Assembly: GCA_045106735.1 (NCBI GenBank)
Contig: JBGCEZ010000048.1
Location: 1-55,914 of the forward strand
Source: JBGCEZ01 sp045106735
GTDB lineage: Bacteria; Planctomycetota; Phycisphaerae; Phycisphaerales; SM1A02
Direction: 5' to 3'
DNA length: 55,914 bases
The translations under genes were made by a program, and so were the position numbers. Of this stretch, positions 9,266 through 18,244 are shown one piece after another. Numbering within the stretch: position 1 is the stretch's first letter; each line of letters starts with the position of its first letter. The notes under the pieces are model-generated. The model searched no databases. It was not told where the DNA came from and saw nothing but the letters and a program-made list of their open reading frames with translations.

Positions 9266-9697
9266 TCAGCCCTCGGCCGACGCTTTGATCACCGCAACCG
9301 CTCGGGCCAGTTGTTCTGCGGCGTCATCCGGAACCGCCGGGCGCGACCAGTCGTGGTCGCCGTCTCGTTCCAATTGGGCCGCGGCCATTCGGACGCACAT
9401 GCGTGAGACGGCCGCCTCGGGGTCCACCGGACTGCGCCATCCCGGCTCATCGCCGCGGTTGAGCGCGCTCCGATCTTCGCCGCCCTCCTGACTCATCCGG
9501 CAGAAGTAGTCGCCGACGGCCAGGTTGTCGCCGCCCATATGCAGTTCGACGTACGCGACCGAAAGGCAGCGTCCGCAGATCATCGTTCCGCGGTGGCCTT
9601 CCAGAAACGGCTCGTCCGTCGTCCACGCGCGGTGGCAGTAGTCGCAGAGCACGTCGGACATCTGGACGTTCGACTCATCGGTGCCGGGGCGATACAT
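9266..9697 (-). CDS. Small protein with ClpX-type treble-clef zinc site
   Basis: The 143-residue product has a four-Cys site near its N-terminus, CDYCHRAW...GTMICGRCLSVAY (about 18-47), spaced like the zinc-binding domain of ClpX-type proteins. The rest is acidic and helical (EAAVSRMCVRMAAAQLERD, DDAAEQLARAVAVIKASAEG) with no motif recognised. The start is placed at ATG 9697, since the upstream part of the frame is Arg/Pro-rich repeat sequence rather than protein-like. It may be an adaptor or nucleic-acid-binding protein, but nothing in the sequence decides this. Confidence 0.7.
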   Translation of the reverse strand: MYRPGTDESNVQMSDVLCDYCHRAWTTDEPFLEGHRGTMICGRCLSVAYVELHMGGDNLAVGDYFCRMSQEGGEDRSALNRGDEPGWRSPVDPEAAVSRMCVRMAAAQLERDGDHDWSRPAVPDDAAEQLARAVAVIKASAEG

Positions 9698-9750
9698 GGG
9701 CGACGGTCTCCGCTTGGCGGTTGGGAGGATTCGGGATTCGGTCGGGGCAC

Positions 9751-9828
9751 GGAGGCGGAGGCGGAGGCGGACGCGGGCACCGACTCGAGGACGAGGACGA
9801 GGACGAGCACGAGGACGGGGACGAGGGA
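9751..9828. repeat. GGAGGC and GAGGAC hexamer tandem repeats
   Basis: Three to four ggaggc units at 9751-9772 are followed, after a short spacer, by a run of gaggac-like hexamers at 9787-9828. It lies in the divergent spacer upstream of the zinc-site gene (minus) and the histidine kinase (plus). Purely simple-sequence; no coding frame here is believable. Confidence 0.75.
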
Positions 9829-9913
9829 CGGTATCCGACGACGCCAATCGTGGGCGGTTCACCCGGGGGGAGATGCCAGCCGGTCCCCGTGCTGGGCGTT
9901 CCCGGGGCGTCGG

Positions 9914-10087
9914 CCATTGACAGCCCGTTGAAAAGGCCTCACCCGTTCTGAGCACGATCATTCCGCCCCTCGCGTTGTCGCCGAATCTCGGCGCAATCGA
10001 GTGGAGATGCCTTCGATTCGGCTCCGCGCGAGGGACGGAAGCATCGCACCCAGGTCGAGACGGGCTTCTTCAACGGGCTGTTGACGG
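9914..10087. mobile_element. Candidate MITE-like element with 25-nt terminal inverted repeats
   Basis: The 25-nt arm at 9914-9938 (core acagcccgttgaa) matches the reverse complement of 10063-10087 at 20 of 25 positions, with an uninterrupted 13-nt core and all five differences being transitions. The arms bracket 124 nt with no transposase and no convincing ORF. No target-site duplication is evident at the edges. It could be a miniature element mobilised in trans, a remnant, or simply a long regulatory hairpin. It ends 52 nt before the histidine kinase start. Confidence 0.45.
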
Positions 10088-10139
10088 CACTCCGGCGTGG
10101 GGGCATGATCGCCGCGCGGCTGATCCGCCGCCCGAGCCC

Positions 10140-12194
10140 ATGAGCGACACCACCCCTCCATCCCGGCCCCGCGGCCCCATCCGAATGGTGCCCGGCATCA
10201 GTTTTGCGAACAAATCGCAGTTGCTGTTCGGTGCGTCTCTGGCCCTGATCCTCATGGTCGCCCTGGCCGTTCCGTGGGTCCGGGGCACGTTCACCGCACG
10301 CCAGCTCGAGGATCACGCGTCGCGTGGAGCGGCCGAGGCATGGTTCGCCGGTCGACGCTCGATCGAGCCGAACGAACTCGCGTCCCAGGTGTTCTTGCCG
10401 AGCATGGTGGGCGAAACCGGCTCCATCGGCATCGCCGTCGTGCTCATGCCGGACGCGACCGACGACGTTGACGCTGCATCGGAACCGGGCGCCGCGGCGG
10501 GTGGGTCGCCTGATGGGTCGGATGCGTCGAACGCGGCCGGCGCGGCCGGCGCGGCCAGCGCCGCCAACGCGTCGAATGGGTCGGAGGCCGCTCCGTCGAC
10601 CGGTGATGCCGACGCGGCGTCCACCGCGACGCCAGGGGAGGGCTCCGGTCCGGCTGCCACACCGGTCTCACCCGCGGCGCCCGGCGACACCGGTCCATCT
10701 GGCGCACCGCCGAATGACGTGGCCGTTGCCTCGCCCCGGCGAGCCGGCGCCCCAGCGATGTTTGTGGTCGATGCCGCGTCGTACTTCCGGCGGGGGCCGG
10801 AGGACGTCGACTACTTGCGTCGGTATACCAGCGGTGGCCGCACGGTTCTGCGCCTCGCGCACGTCCTGACGGCCGGCGACCTCGCCGGGATGCGGAGCCT
10901 GCCGCCCGCCCTCCAGGCCGCGGTTGACGCGGCGATTGGTCGGGATGGCCGCGAGGCGTCCGATGGGTCCGCCTCCCGGGCACCGTCGGTCGAGACGCCC
11001 CCAACGTCGCCGGCCGCGTCCGAGGCGTCCTCCGGCGCCGCGGCAGTTCCCGTGGCCAGTCCAGGCTCAGGACCCGGCACCCCCGTCGCGCTGCTGATCA
11101 TCGATCGCGACACCCGGCGCAGCGAGAGCTTGCTGCTGCAGAACCGCATCTTCATGATCGCCGTCGGCGGCGTTGGCGTGCTGGCCAGCATCGGCCTCTT
11201 CTGGCTCATCCTGAAGAAGCTGATCCTTTCGCCGGTGCGCACCCTCCGCGAGACGGCCGAGGCGGTGCAGGATGGCGACCTCACGATTCGGTCGGACATT
11301 CGCACCGGCGACGAATTCGAGCAGCTCGCCGGCGCATTCAACGAAATGCTCGACCGGCTCGAAGCCGGACGCGACGAACTGCAGCGGATGAACCGGACGC
11401 TCGACCTGAAGGTTGACCAATTGGCCGAGGCCAATGTCGGCCTGGACGAGGCGAACCGGCTCAAGAGTGAGTTCGTCGCCGGCGTCAGCCACGAGCTGCG
11501 GACGCCGTTGAACTCGATCATTGGCTTTGCCGAGTTGCTGCTCGAGTTGGCCCATACCGAGGGCGATGCCGACCCCAAGCGGGATCGCTACCTCAACAAC
11601 ATCCTCGGCAGCGGACGGCGTTTGCTGGAGATGATCAACGAACTGCTGGACATGGCCAAGATCGAGGCCGGCCGCATGGAAGTCGCGATCGAGCCAACCG
11701 CGGTGGGCGACTTGGTCGAGGGCCTGACGCGGATCATGGGACCGCAGGCCCAGCAGAAGGGCGTCGACCTGGACACGGTGATCGCCGATCGGCTGCCGGT
11801 GGTGGAAACCGACCCCGGAAAGCTGCAGCAGATCCTCTTCAACTTCATGTCGAACGCGATCAAGTTCACGCCGGCCGGCGGCACCGTTCAGCTTGTGGCC
11901 GAGCGGATCTCGCGGCAAGGCCGTCCGCTGGCCGTTCGGCTGAGCGTGATCGACTCGGGGCCGGGCATCGGCGAAGACTTGCAGGAGATGATCTTCGAGA
12001 AGTTCCGGCAGGCTGACGCGGGCCACACCCGCGAGCATGCGGGCACGGGCCTGGGGCTGGCGATCTGCCGCTCGCTGGCCGAGATGCTCGGGGCTGAGGT
12101 GAGCTGCGCGAGCATTCCGGGGCAGGGGGCGACGTTCGCGGTGGAGCTTCCGGCCGCGTATCGTCCGGAGCAGCCGCAATCGTTGATGGGTTGA
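10140..12194 (+). CDS. Membrane sensor histidine kinase (HAMP-HisKA-HATPase)
   Basis: The 684-residue protein has a first membrane helix at about 28-48, an extracytoplasmic region containing long Ala/Ser/Gly/Pro low-complexity stretches (about 108-200 and 265-315), a second helix at about 336-358, a HAMP domain (362-412), a coiled-coil linker, HisKA with the phospho-acceptor SHELRTP (His451), and an HATPase domain with N-box FNFMSNAIKF (567-576), G1 DSGPGIG (605-611) and G2 GTGLGLA (635-641). It would autophosphorylate on His451 in response to an envelope signal. ATG 10140 is chosen because it starts just before the basic N-terminus and first helix. No partner regulator is adjacent, so it is an orphan kinase here. 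Confidence 0.93.
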   Translation: MSDTTPPSRPRGPIRMVPGISFANKSQLLFGASLALILMVALAVPWVRGTFTARQLEDHASRGAAEAWFAGRRSIEPNELASQVFLPSMVGETGSIGIAVVLMPDATDDVDAASEPGAAAGGSPDGSDASNAAGAAGAASAANASNGSEAAPSTGDADAASTATPGEGSGPAATPVSPAAPGDTGPSGAPPNDVAVASPRRAGAPAMFVVDAASYFRRGPEDVDYLRRYTSGGRTVLRLAHVLTAGDLAGMRSLPPALQAAVDAAIGRDGREASDGSASRAPSVETPPTSPAASEASSGAAAVPVASPGSGPGTPVALLIIDRDTRRSESLLLQNRIFMIAVGGVGVLASIGLFWLILKKLILSPVRTLRETAEAVQDGDLTIRSDIRTGDEFEQLAGAFNEMLDRLEAGRDELQRMNRTLDLKVDQLAEANVGLDEANRLKSEFVAGVSHELRTPLNSIIGFAELLLELAHTEGDADPKRDRYLNNILGSGRRLLEMINELLDMAKIEAGRMEVAIEPTAVGDLVEGLTRIMGPQAQQKGVDLDTVIADRLPVVETDPGKLQQILFNFMSNAIKFTPAGGTVQLVAERISRQGRPLAVRLSVIDSGPGIGEDLQEMIFEKFRQADAGHTREHAGTGLGLAICRSLAEMLGAEVSCASIPGQGATFAVELPAAYRPEQPQSLMG

Positions 12195-12240
12195 GCCGTC
12201 GCTCACCGCCCGAATCGCCGTTGCCTGGGAGCCGCACCCC

Positions 12241-13482
12241 GTGACCAAGAACGCCAAGTCGGCCGCCGAATCGCGCCGCCCGGCCAGCGGGTCGTGGGCC
12301 GGGGCCGCGATTCAGCCCGGCCAGCGTGGCTCCGTGAAGTTGGTCGTCGGCCAAACGTACTCAGGGGCGACGGTGCAGATTCCGCTCCACGTCGTCCGCG
12401 GCGCGGAAGACGGTCCGGTCGTGTCCGTGACCGCCGCGGTGCACGGAGACGAAATCAACGGCACCGGGGCGATCCGAGAGATGATCAGCGAGCCGCCTTT
12501 CGAGGTCGTTCGTGGCACCGTCGTGTTCGTGCCGGTGATCAATCCGTTCGGGTTCGAACGTCATTCTCGCTACCTGCCCGATCGCCGCGACCTGAACCGG
12601 TCCTTTCCCGGATCGGCCACCGGATCGTTGGCTGCTCGTCTGGCCCACGCGGTGTTCGACGGGATCATTCGCCATTGCACGCACGGCATCGACCTGCATA
12701 CCGCGGCCGTTCGGCGCACGAACTATCCCAATGTTCGGGCGGATCTCAGCCAGCCCGAGGTGGCGACGCTCGCGAGAAACTTCGGGGCGGAAGTGTTGGT
12801 CAACAGCTCGGGGCCGGAAGGTTCGCTGCGTCGATCCGCCTGTGATGCCGGTATTCCGACGATCATTCTCGAAGCGGGCGAGGTCTGGAAGGTTGAACCC
12901 AACGTTTTGGAGTACGCGGTCCGCGGCGTGCGGAATTGCCTGGTCGGTTTGGGCATGGTCGACGGATCGATGGAAGAACCGCCGTACCACATTGAGGTCG
13001 AACAGACCCGATGGGTGCGTGCCGATCGCGGCGGCTTCCTCAAGTTCCACGTCGCGCCGGGCGACACGGTGGAGACGGGCGAGGTCATCGCCACCAACAC
13101 GTCGCTCGTGGGCCGGGAATTGAACCAGTTGGTGGCGCCCAAGACGGGCATCGTGCTTGGCATGGCCACGAATCCGGCCGTCGCGCCCGGCGATCCGATC
13201 GTCCACATTGGCTTCGATCGCAGCGGGGCCATCCGGCGGGTGGACCGGGCCATGCTGAAGCTCGGCGGCGACGCCCTGGAGCATCGCATGCGCGACGACC
13301 TGGCCACGAATGTGGTGGTGAGCGATCAGCCGGACGGCGACGGTGACGGTCATGGCGGCGATCGTGATGGCGGCGACGGCGATGCGCGTGTCGGCCACGG
13401 CGAGCATGTCGGCCCAGGCGGCCAAGGCGGTCCGGGCGCCGAGGGCAGCGACACGGCCTCTGACGCTCGCGTTACCGACTGA
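12241..13482 (+). CDS. Succinylglutamate desuccinylase/aspartoacylase-family metallohydrolase
   Basis: The 413-residue protein starts at GTG 12241 (GGGAG about 9 nt upstream), 46 nt after the kinase stop. It has the zinc-carboxypeptidase fold markers of the AstE/AspA family: AAVHGDEING (His68 and Glu71 as zinc ligands), DLNRSFPG (117-124), IDLHT (His153, third ligand) and ILEAGE with the likely catalytic Glu. The C-terminal part (about 285-345) is a barrel-sandwich-like extension, as in the larger AstE-like proteins. The family removes acyl groups from N-acyl amino acids or related amides; the substrate here is unknown. The last ~50 residues form a Gly/Asp/His-rich tail that looks like a simple-sequence expansion. 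Confidence 0.88.
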   Translation: MTKNAKSAAESRRPASGSWAGAAIQPGQRGSVKLVVGQTYSGATVQIPLHVVRGAEDGPVVSVTAAVHGDEINGTGAIREMISEPPFEVVRGTVVFVPVINPFGFERHSRYLPDRRDLNRSFPGSATGSLAARLAHAVFDGIIRHCTHGIDLHTAAVRRTNYPNVRADLSQPEVATLARNFGAEVLVNSSGPEGSLRRSACDAGIPTIILEAGEVWKVEPNVLEYAVRGVRNCLVGLGMVDGSMEEPPYHIEVEQTRWVRADRGGFLKFHVAPGDTVETGEVIATNTSLVGRELNQLVAPKTGIVLGMATNPAVAPGDPIVHIGFDRSGAIRRVDRAMLKLGGDALEHRMRDDLATNVVVSDQPDGDGDGHGGDRDGGDGDARVGHGEHVGPGGQGGPGAEGSDTASDARVTD

Positions 13483-13484
13483 CC

Positions 13485-13796
13485 TCAGATCAATCGGAGC
13501 CGCTGCGGGATCTCCGCGTCGGCCGCCGGATCCACGCGCCGGACCCACGCGAGTTCGATGCGGTCGCGGGCCGCGAGTTCGGGGGCCCGCAGCATCAGAA
13601 GCCCCAGGGCCGCCTCGGCCACTGCGGCCGGCGATCCTGCCCCGCCTGACCACAGGTCGTAGTCGGCCCAGGCCAGTCGCAGGGCGTGGGTCGTCAGCCC
13701 GCCGTCGGGAGCGAGGATCTGGAGCCGCCAGGTGAACGCCCGGGCGTCATCGTCGCTGGACTCGTCGAGCAATTCGAATTGCGGTGGGGCGGTCAT
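13485..13796 (-). CDS. Small conserved-looking hypothetical protein
   Basis: The 103-residue product has a well-formed alternating pattern (FTWRLQILAPDG..., ALRLAWADYDLWSGG, RDRIELAWVRRVDP) and normal codon use, so it is probably real. It has no signal peptide, Cys motif or known domain. It is convergent with the metallohydrolase gene with only 2 nt between the stops, which supports both ends. Confidence 0.65.
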   Translation of the reverse strand: MTAPPQFELLDESSDDDARAFTWRLQILAPDGGLTTHALRLAWADYDLWSGGAGSPAAVAEAALGLLMLRAPELAARDRIELAWVRRVDPAADAEIPQRLRLI

Positions 13797-14047
13797 TCAG
13801 GGGCTCGGGCGGGGGCTCTTGCGGCGGCTGGCGGCTGGCCCAGAGCTGGTCCGGGCGGAACCGATGGCCGGAACTCGGCTGAACGGGGGGCGCTTTTCGG
13901 AAGGGTCGGACCCGCAGGCCGGCCAGCAACTGCCACCGATCCGTTGGTCGACCATACCATCGACTCCCGGCGATCCTGACGATCCCGGGTCTCGACGGCC
14001 GGCCATGGGCCGGACCGGCTCCTCGCCCACCCGCTTTCGGAATCACG

Positions 14048-15343
14048 ATGGCCTTTCTTCTTGAGATCATCCGGCTTGGTCTGAACAACTTGCGGCTGCA
14101 CAAGCTCCGCAGCTTCCTGACCAGTCTCGGCATCATTCTCGGCGTCGGTGCGGTGATCGTCATGATCTCCATCGGCAAGGGCACGGAGGCCGCCGCCCTC
14201 CGTGAGATTGACGCCCTCGGCGCCACGAACATCATCGTGCGTTCTGTCCGGCCGCCCGAGTCGTCGTCGGTTGGCGATGAAGCCCGATCGTCGGTGGCGA
14301 AGTTCGGCATCGGCCGGACCGATTTGCGGCGCATCGCGAGCAGCCTGCCGGACGCCTCGGAGATCGTGCCGCTGAAGGCCGTCGGGGACGAGATCAGCTA
14401 CCAGGCCCAGCGCACGGTGAGTCAGTCCTTTGGCACGACCCCGGATCTCCTCGGCGTGGCTCGGCTGCGCATCGCCCGCGGTCGATACCTCGCCGACTCG
14501 GACATGGACCTGCGCAAGAGCATTTGCGTCATCGGCCACCAGGTCGAGGAACAGTTCTTCCCGCTCGAAGATCCGATCGGCCGCGAGATTCGAATCGGCC
14601 AGCAGCTCTTTCGCATCGTTGGCGTGCTGGAGCCGGTGGGACTCGCCGGCGGCACCGGTTCGGCCCTCGTCGGCCGCGACCTGAATCAGGACGTTCACAT
14701 CCCGCTGACCACCGCGGAGTTGCTCTTTGGCGACATCATCCAACGGCGTCTGTCGGGCAGCTTCGTCAGTGAAGAAATCGAAGTCTCGGAAATCTACGTG
14801 AGCGCGCCGACGACGTTGGACGTCGTCCGCATGGCCCGGCGCGTCGAGCGCATCGTGGATGTCGACCACGCCGACACCGCGGACGTACAAGTGATCGTCC
14901 CGTATGAACTGCTGGAGCAGCGCAAGCGCACGCAGCGCATCTGGAACATCGTGCTGATCTCGATCGCGTCGATCAGTCTGCTGATCGGCGGCATCGGCAT
15001 CATGAACATCATGTTGGCCACGGTGACCGAGCGCACGCGGGAGATCGGTATTCGGCGTGCCCTTGGTGCGACGCGTCAGCACATCACCCTGCAGTTCTTG
15101 GTCGAAACCGGCACGCTGGCCTGCGTTGGCGGATTGATCGGCATCGGCGTCGGCGTCGGGTTGAGCGTGGGGATTGAGTACGCCTCGAGCTTGACGCCGC
15201 GGTTGGACATGGAGACGCAGGTGACGACTTGGTCGATTGTGGCCAGTTTCCTGGTCTCGGCCTTTGTCGGGTTGGTCTTCGGCCTCTACCCCGCGATCCA
15301 GGCGAGCCGAAAAGACCCGATCGTCGCCTTGCGGCATGACTGA
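14048..15343 (+). CDS. MacB/FtsX-type ABC transporter permease
   Basis: The 431-residue protein has the standard layout of this family: an N-terminal helix preceded by LGLNNLRLHKLRSFLTSLGI (about 10-29), a large periplasmic MacB-PCD domain (about 50-285), then three helices (295-325, 345-370, 395-420) with the typical IGGIGIMNIMLATVTERTREIGIRRALGA motif in the cytoplasmic loop. Such permeases couple an ATPase to extracytoplasmic transport or mechanical work on lipoproteins or peptides. The matching ATPase is not in this neighbourhood, so it must be supplied in trans. Its stop overlaps the next start in ATGACTGA. Confidence 0.93.
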   Translation: MAFLLEIIRLGLNNLRLHKLRSFLTSLGIILGVGAVIVMISIGKGTEAAALREIDALGATNIIVRSVRPPESSSVGDEARSSVAKFGIGRTDLRRIASSLPDASEIVPLKAVGDEISYQAQRTVSQSFGTTPDLLGVARLRIARGRYLADSDMDLRKSICVIGHQVEEQFFPLEDPIGREIRIGQQLFRIVGVLEPVGLAGGTGSALVGRDLNQDVHIPLTTAELLFGDIIQRRLSGSFVSEEIEVSEIYVSAPTTLDVVRMARRVERIVDVDHADTADVQVIVPYELLEQRKRTQRIWNIVLISIASISLLIGGIGIMNIMLATVTERTREIGIRRALGATRQHITLQFLVETGTLACVGGLIGIGVGVGLSVGIEYASSLTPRLDMETQVTTWSIVASFLVSAFVGLVFGLYPAIQASRKDPIVALRHD

Positions 15344-16058
15344 TCCTGGCGACGCGCCGGGCGGAATACCGGGCGCCGCAGATTCGCCCGGCGAGCGCTC
15401 TGTGCGCCGCTGGGTCAAACGAATCGTGGTGGGCGGCGTGTTCGTGGTTGTGGTGTGCGTCGTGGGACTTGCGCTGCTTTGGTTCAACACTGCAGCATCG
15501 CCGATGGATCCGCGGCGACTTGATCTTGATCGCGTGCTGGAGACCGCGACCGAGTCGGCCCAGGAATTTGCCGGGCGTGTGGCGATCGAGCAATTGATCG
15601 TCGACGAGTCGCACACCACGGTGCACTTTCTTGTGCTTGGAATGGGCGAGGAGTCGGGCGCGGAATCTGGCGGGCTTTCGGGTGACCTTTCCAGCGGCCG
15701 CTCACGCGGCACGGATCGGTGGACAGGCGTGTCGGTGACAGCGCGCCGCATGGAAAATGGTTTGCTCGTGACCGAGACGACTCGCCACGGGAAGGCCCGG
15801 CAGGCGAGCGATGTTCGCGATCAGCCTCCCGCCGCGCCGGGCGCGTTCAATCCGCGGCTGACGTTTTACGTGGACCGGGCCCAGCGATCTTTGGTTCACG
15901 CCAGTGAGATTGAGGGCATTGGCGAGTTGACGCTTCGCGGGTTGGACTTCGACCGTTTCGCCGTGCCGCCGACGGTGCGCGTTCGATTCGATCGTGCGGA
16001 TGGAACGGAGCTGTCCCGGACGATGGGAGCCGACGGACGGGTGCGCCGCGGCGACTGA
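15336..16058 (+). CDS. Single-pass membrane protein coupled to the permease
   Basis: The 240-residue protein starts inside the permease stop (ATG at 15336, 8-nt overlap), implying translational coupling and a shared function. It has a short cytoplasmic N-terminus, one hydrophobic segment at about 33-54 and an extracytoplasmic domain. That domain begins with a DRVLETATESAQEFAGR region, contains a Ser/Gly-rich insertion near 105-120, then strands such as LTFYVDRAQRSLVHASE and FAVPPTVRVRFD. No known domain was recognised. It may be an accessory or adaptor of the permease, but that is inference from overlap only. Confidence 0.7.
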   Translation: MTDPGDAPGGIPGAADSPGERSVRRWVKRIVVGGVFVVVVCVVGLALLWFNTAASPMDPRRLDLDRVLETATESAQEFAGRVAIEQLIVDESHTTVHFLVLGMGEESGAESGGLSGDLSSGRSRGTDRWTGVSVTARRMENGLLVTETTRHGKARQASDVRDQPPAAPGAFNPRLTFYVDRAQRSLVHASEIEGIGELTLRGLDFDRFAVPPTVRVRFDRADGTELSRTMGADGRVRRGD

Positions 16059-16086
16059 GGTCCATGTTCCGGCGGTCGAGCACCGT

Positions 16087-16518
16087 TCAGTCGGGAGACG
16101 CCGGTCGTCGGGTCGCGGCGGTTCGGTCCAGTTGCCAGCGGAGCAGGCCCAACCCGGTGAGTACCACGCCCGCGAGTCCCAGAACCCAGCCATTGTTCTG
16201 TCCTGGCAATCGAATGTGCGAAGGATCGTCGCGGTCGTACTGAATGGTCACCGTGGCCGGATCGCCCGCGTTGCGCCAGGCGGGCTCGGATACGCTCACT
16301 TGCCCGGTGTACGTATGTCCATCGACATCATGTTCAACGGTGAGTTCCAGGCGATCTGGTCCCTTCCGGACCGGATGCGGCTCACTCGAGACAACCCTGG
16401 CTTCTGCTTGGTGGTCGGCCGACATGATCGCTTGGTCGCGCTGGTGCCCAAGGAGGGCGACCAACATGAGCCCCGGACCGGTGAGCATGCAGAACAGTTG
16501 GACAAGCGTGGGGCGCAC
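16087..16518 (-). CDS. DUF3592-like membrane protein
   Basis: The protein has an N-terminal hydrophobic segment (LFCMLTGPGLMLVALLG), an extracytoplasmic beta domain with VEHDVDGHTYTGQVSVSE and VTIQYDRDDPSHIRLPG, and a C-terminal helix (WVLGLAGVVLTGLGLL). This order and the YDxxDPxxxRL element match DUF3592. The start is put at GTG 16518, which has GGAAG about 7 nt upstream and gives 143 residues. A longer frame extends upstream but is not protein-like. Function unknown. It is convergent with the coupled membrane protein gene (28 nt apart). Confidence 0.6.
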   Translation of the reverse strand: MRPTLVQLFCMLTGPGLMLVALLGHQRDQAIMSADHQAEARVVSSEPHPVRKGPDRLELTVEHDVDGHTYTGQVSVSEPAWRNAGDPATVTIQYDRDDPSHIRLPGQNNGWVLGLAGVVLTGLGLLRWQLDRTAATRRPASPD

Positions 16519-16627
16519 GAGAGACTTCCAATTGGCGAGGCAGTGAAGTGCGGACGAGACGGATGAGGTGGGCGACGCACGACAGACAGGCGACAGACGA
16601 AAGGCAGGCAACGCGGGGGTGACCCAC

Positions 16628-18088
16628 TTAGTTTGGACGTCGCCAGATACGGACGTCGCCGTGCGTCCAATCGATCCACCCGTCGAGGGTCGCGGCCTCG
16701 GTGTAGCCGCGACCGCGCAGCGCATCGTGGACCGACGCATCAACTTTCGTTGGATACAGCTCGATGACGAACGTCGGGCCCCCAGCCGTTGGAAGCTCGC
16801 GATCCAGATCGCGACCCAGAAGCAGACTGAAGGTTGGTTGCAGGTCGGCGGCGTAACGTTCCATCACGCGAGCGCGGATGCCGATGACGTGGACGTCGCC
16901 CGCCTCGGCGCCGTTGGCCCGAACCCAGTCCGCCGCTTCCCGCAGTGGTTGCCGTGGGGAGCGCGTGGCCAGATCAACGCACCATGCGCCGACGACGATC
17001 GCGAGCGCCGCGCCGGCCACAGCTGGGCGCCACGACCACAGCCGGACCAGGCCGGCGGCCATTGCCAGCAGAGCGGCAGGCACCAAGAAGAGTGAGAAAC
17101 GGGCGTAGATCCAGGTGCCGGCCAACGTGGCGGCAAACAAGATCGCTCCGCCGGCAACGGTGGCCGCGAACGGGCGGCGCGTGCGCGGGTTGGCGGCAAG
17201 CAGTCCCGCGCCAAACATGGCGAGCAAGCCGCCGGGAACGGCAGCCAAGGACCACGCGCCACCGAGTTGCATCAGTGCGTGCGCGCCTTCTGGCCCGAAC
17301 ACGGTCGGTTGGTCGGCGGCGGATCGCCCGAAGCTTCGGCTCACGGTCAGCATGTCGGGAAGAATCGGGAGGTACGCGATGACGACCAGCACGCCCGCGA
17401 GCAGCGGGGGGATGAGTCCGTCGAGCGGACATCGTCGTCGCTCGGCAATCGCGCTGAAGACGGCAACCGCCGCGTGCCCGGCGGCCACGCACGCGGTGAC
17501 TGGATGGGCCCACGTGCCGAGCACCACGGCCGCGGCGTAAGCAACGAGTGATCGGCGCGTCGGGCGCTCGGTCCAACGAATCCAGGCCCAAGACGCTCCC
17601 GCGGCGCCGGCAATCATGAATGCGTACCCGCGCGCTTCTGTCCCGGAGAGTGCGAGCACTGGACACGCGGCGGCGAGCACACCGGCAAAGATCGCTGCGC
17701 TGCGGCGACGCAGGATGGCCATCGCGAGGCCGGCGATCAGGGCCACGGCGACCAGTGAAGCCAGGAGTGACGGGAGCCGCATGGCCAGCTCGCCGCCGAC
17801 GAACGGGCCGGCCAGATCCACGCTCGCGGCGCTCAGCATGGATTGCAGGACGTGGTTGGCCGGATCGAAGTACGTCGTACGGGCGACGTTGATGCCCCGG
17901 GCCGCGTAGTCCCGCCACGCCGCGATCTCGTCGTACCAGAGGCCGTCGTTCAGCGACCAGTGGCGGGCCACCAATGCCAGGCCGATACACATCAAGATCA
18001 AGATGCGGCGGCCAGTCGGGCCGAGTGTGATGTCGCCGGGCGAGGGGTCGGTCGCCAGTGGATCAGGTTGGGTGGGGGCTTGGGGCAC
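16628..18088 (-). CDS. GT-C-like membrane glycosyltransferase (family 39 type)
   Basis: The 486-residue protein has many hydrophobic helices between residues 28 and 380 and, in the first extracytoplasmic loop, LWYDEIAAWRDYA (about 50-62), the acidic pair expected of GT-C enzymes such as ArnT and protein O-mannosyltransferases. These use polyprenyl-phosphate sugars as donors. A soluble C-terminal domain (about 385-486) contains VHVIGIRARVMERY and ends in a WIDWTHGDVRIWRRP strand. The start is GTG at 18088. The acceptor cannot be told from the sequence; lipid or protein glycosylation in the envelope is likely. Confidence 0.78.
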   Translation of the reverse strand: MPQAPTQPDPLATDPSPGDITLGPTGRRILILMCIGLALVARHWSLNDGLWYDEIAAWRDYAARGINVARTTYFDPANHVLQSMLSAASVDLAGPFVGGELAMRLPSLLASLVAVALIAGLAMAILRRRSAAIFAGVLAAACPVLALSGTEARGYAFMIAGAAGASWAWIRWTERPTRRSLVAYAAAVVLGTWAHPVTACVAAGHAAVAVFSAIAERRRCPLDGLIPPLLAGVLVVIAYLPILPDMLTVSRSFGRSAADQPTVFGPEGAHALMQLGGAWSLAAVPGGLLAMFGAGLLAANPRTRRPFAATVAGGAILFAATLAGTWIYARFSLFLVPAALLAMAAGLVRLWSWRPAVAGAALAIVVGAWCVDLATRSPRQPLREAADWVRANGAEAGDVHVIGIRARVMERYAADLQPTFSLLLGRDLDRELPTAGGPTFVIELYPTKVDASVHDALRGRGYTEAATLDGWIDWTHGDVRIWRRPN

Positions 18089-18244
18089 GCAAGACCTTGG
18101 CCCAAGGCCGCGTCGGCGTCAAGGCCCCGGGCGACACGTCTGATCCCGGCCCGCTCGCGACACGCACGAACGCTGGGGTGTGCGACACCGACGTTAGAAT
18201 CGGGCCCTTCGCGCAGTCACCCATCCGCTCAAGGAGATTCTCCA

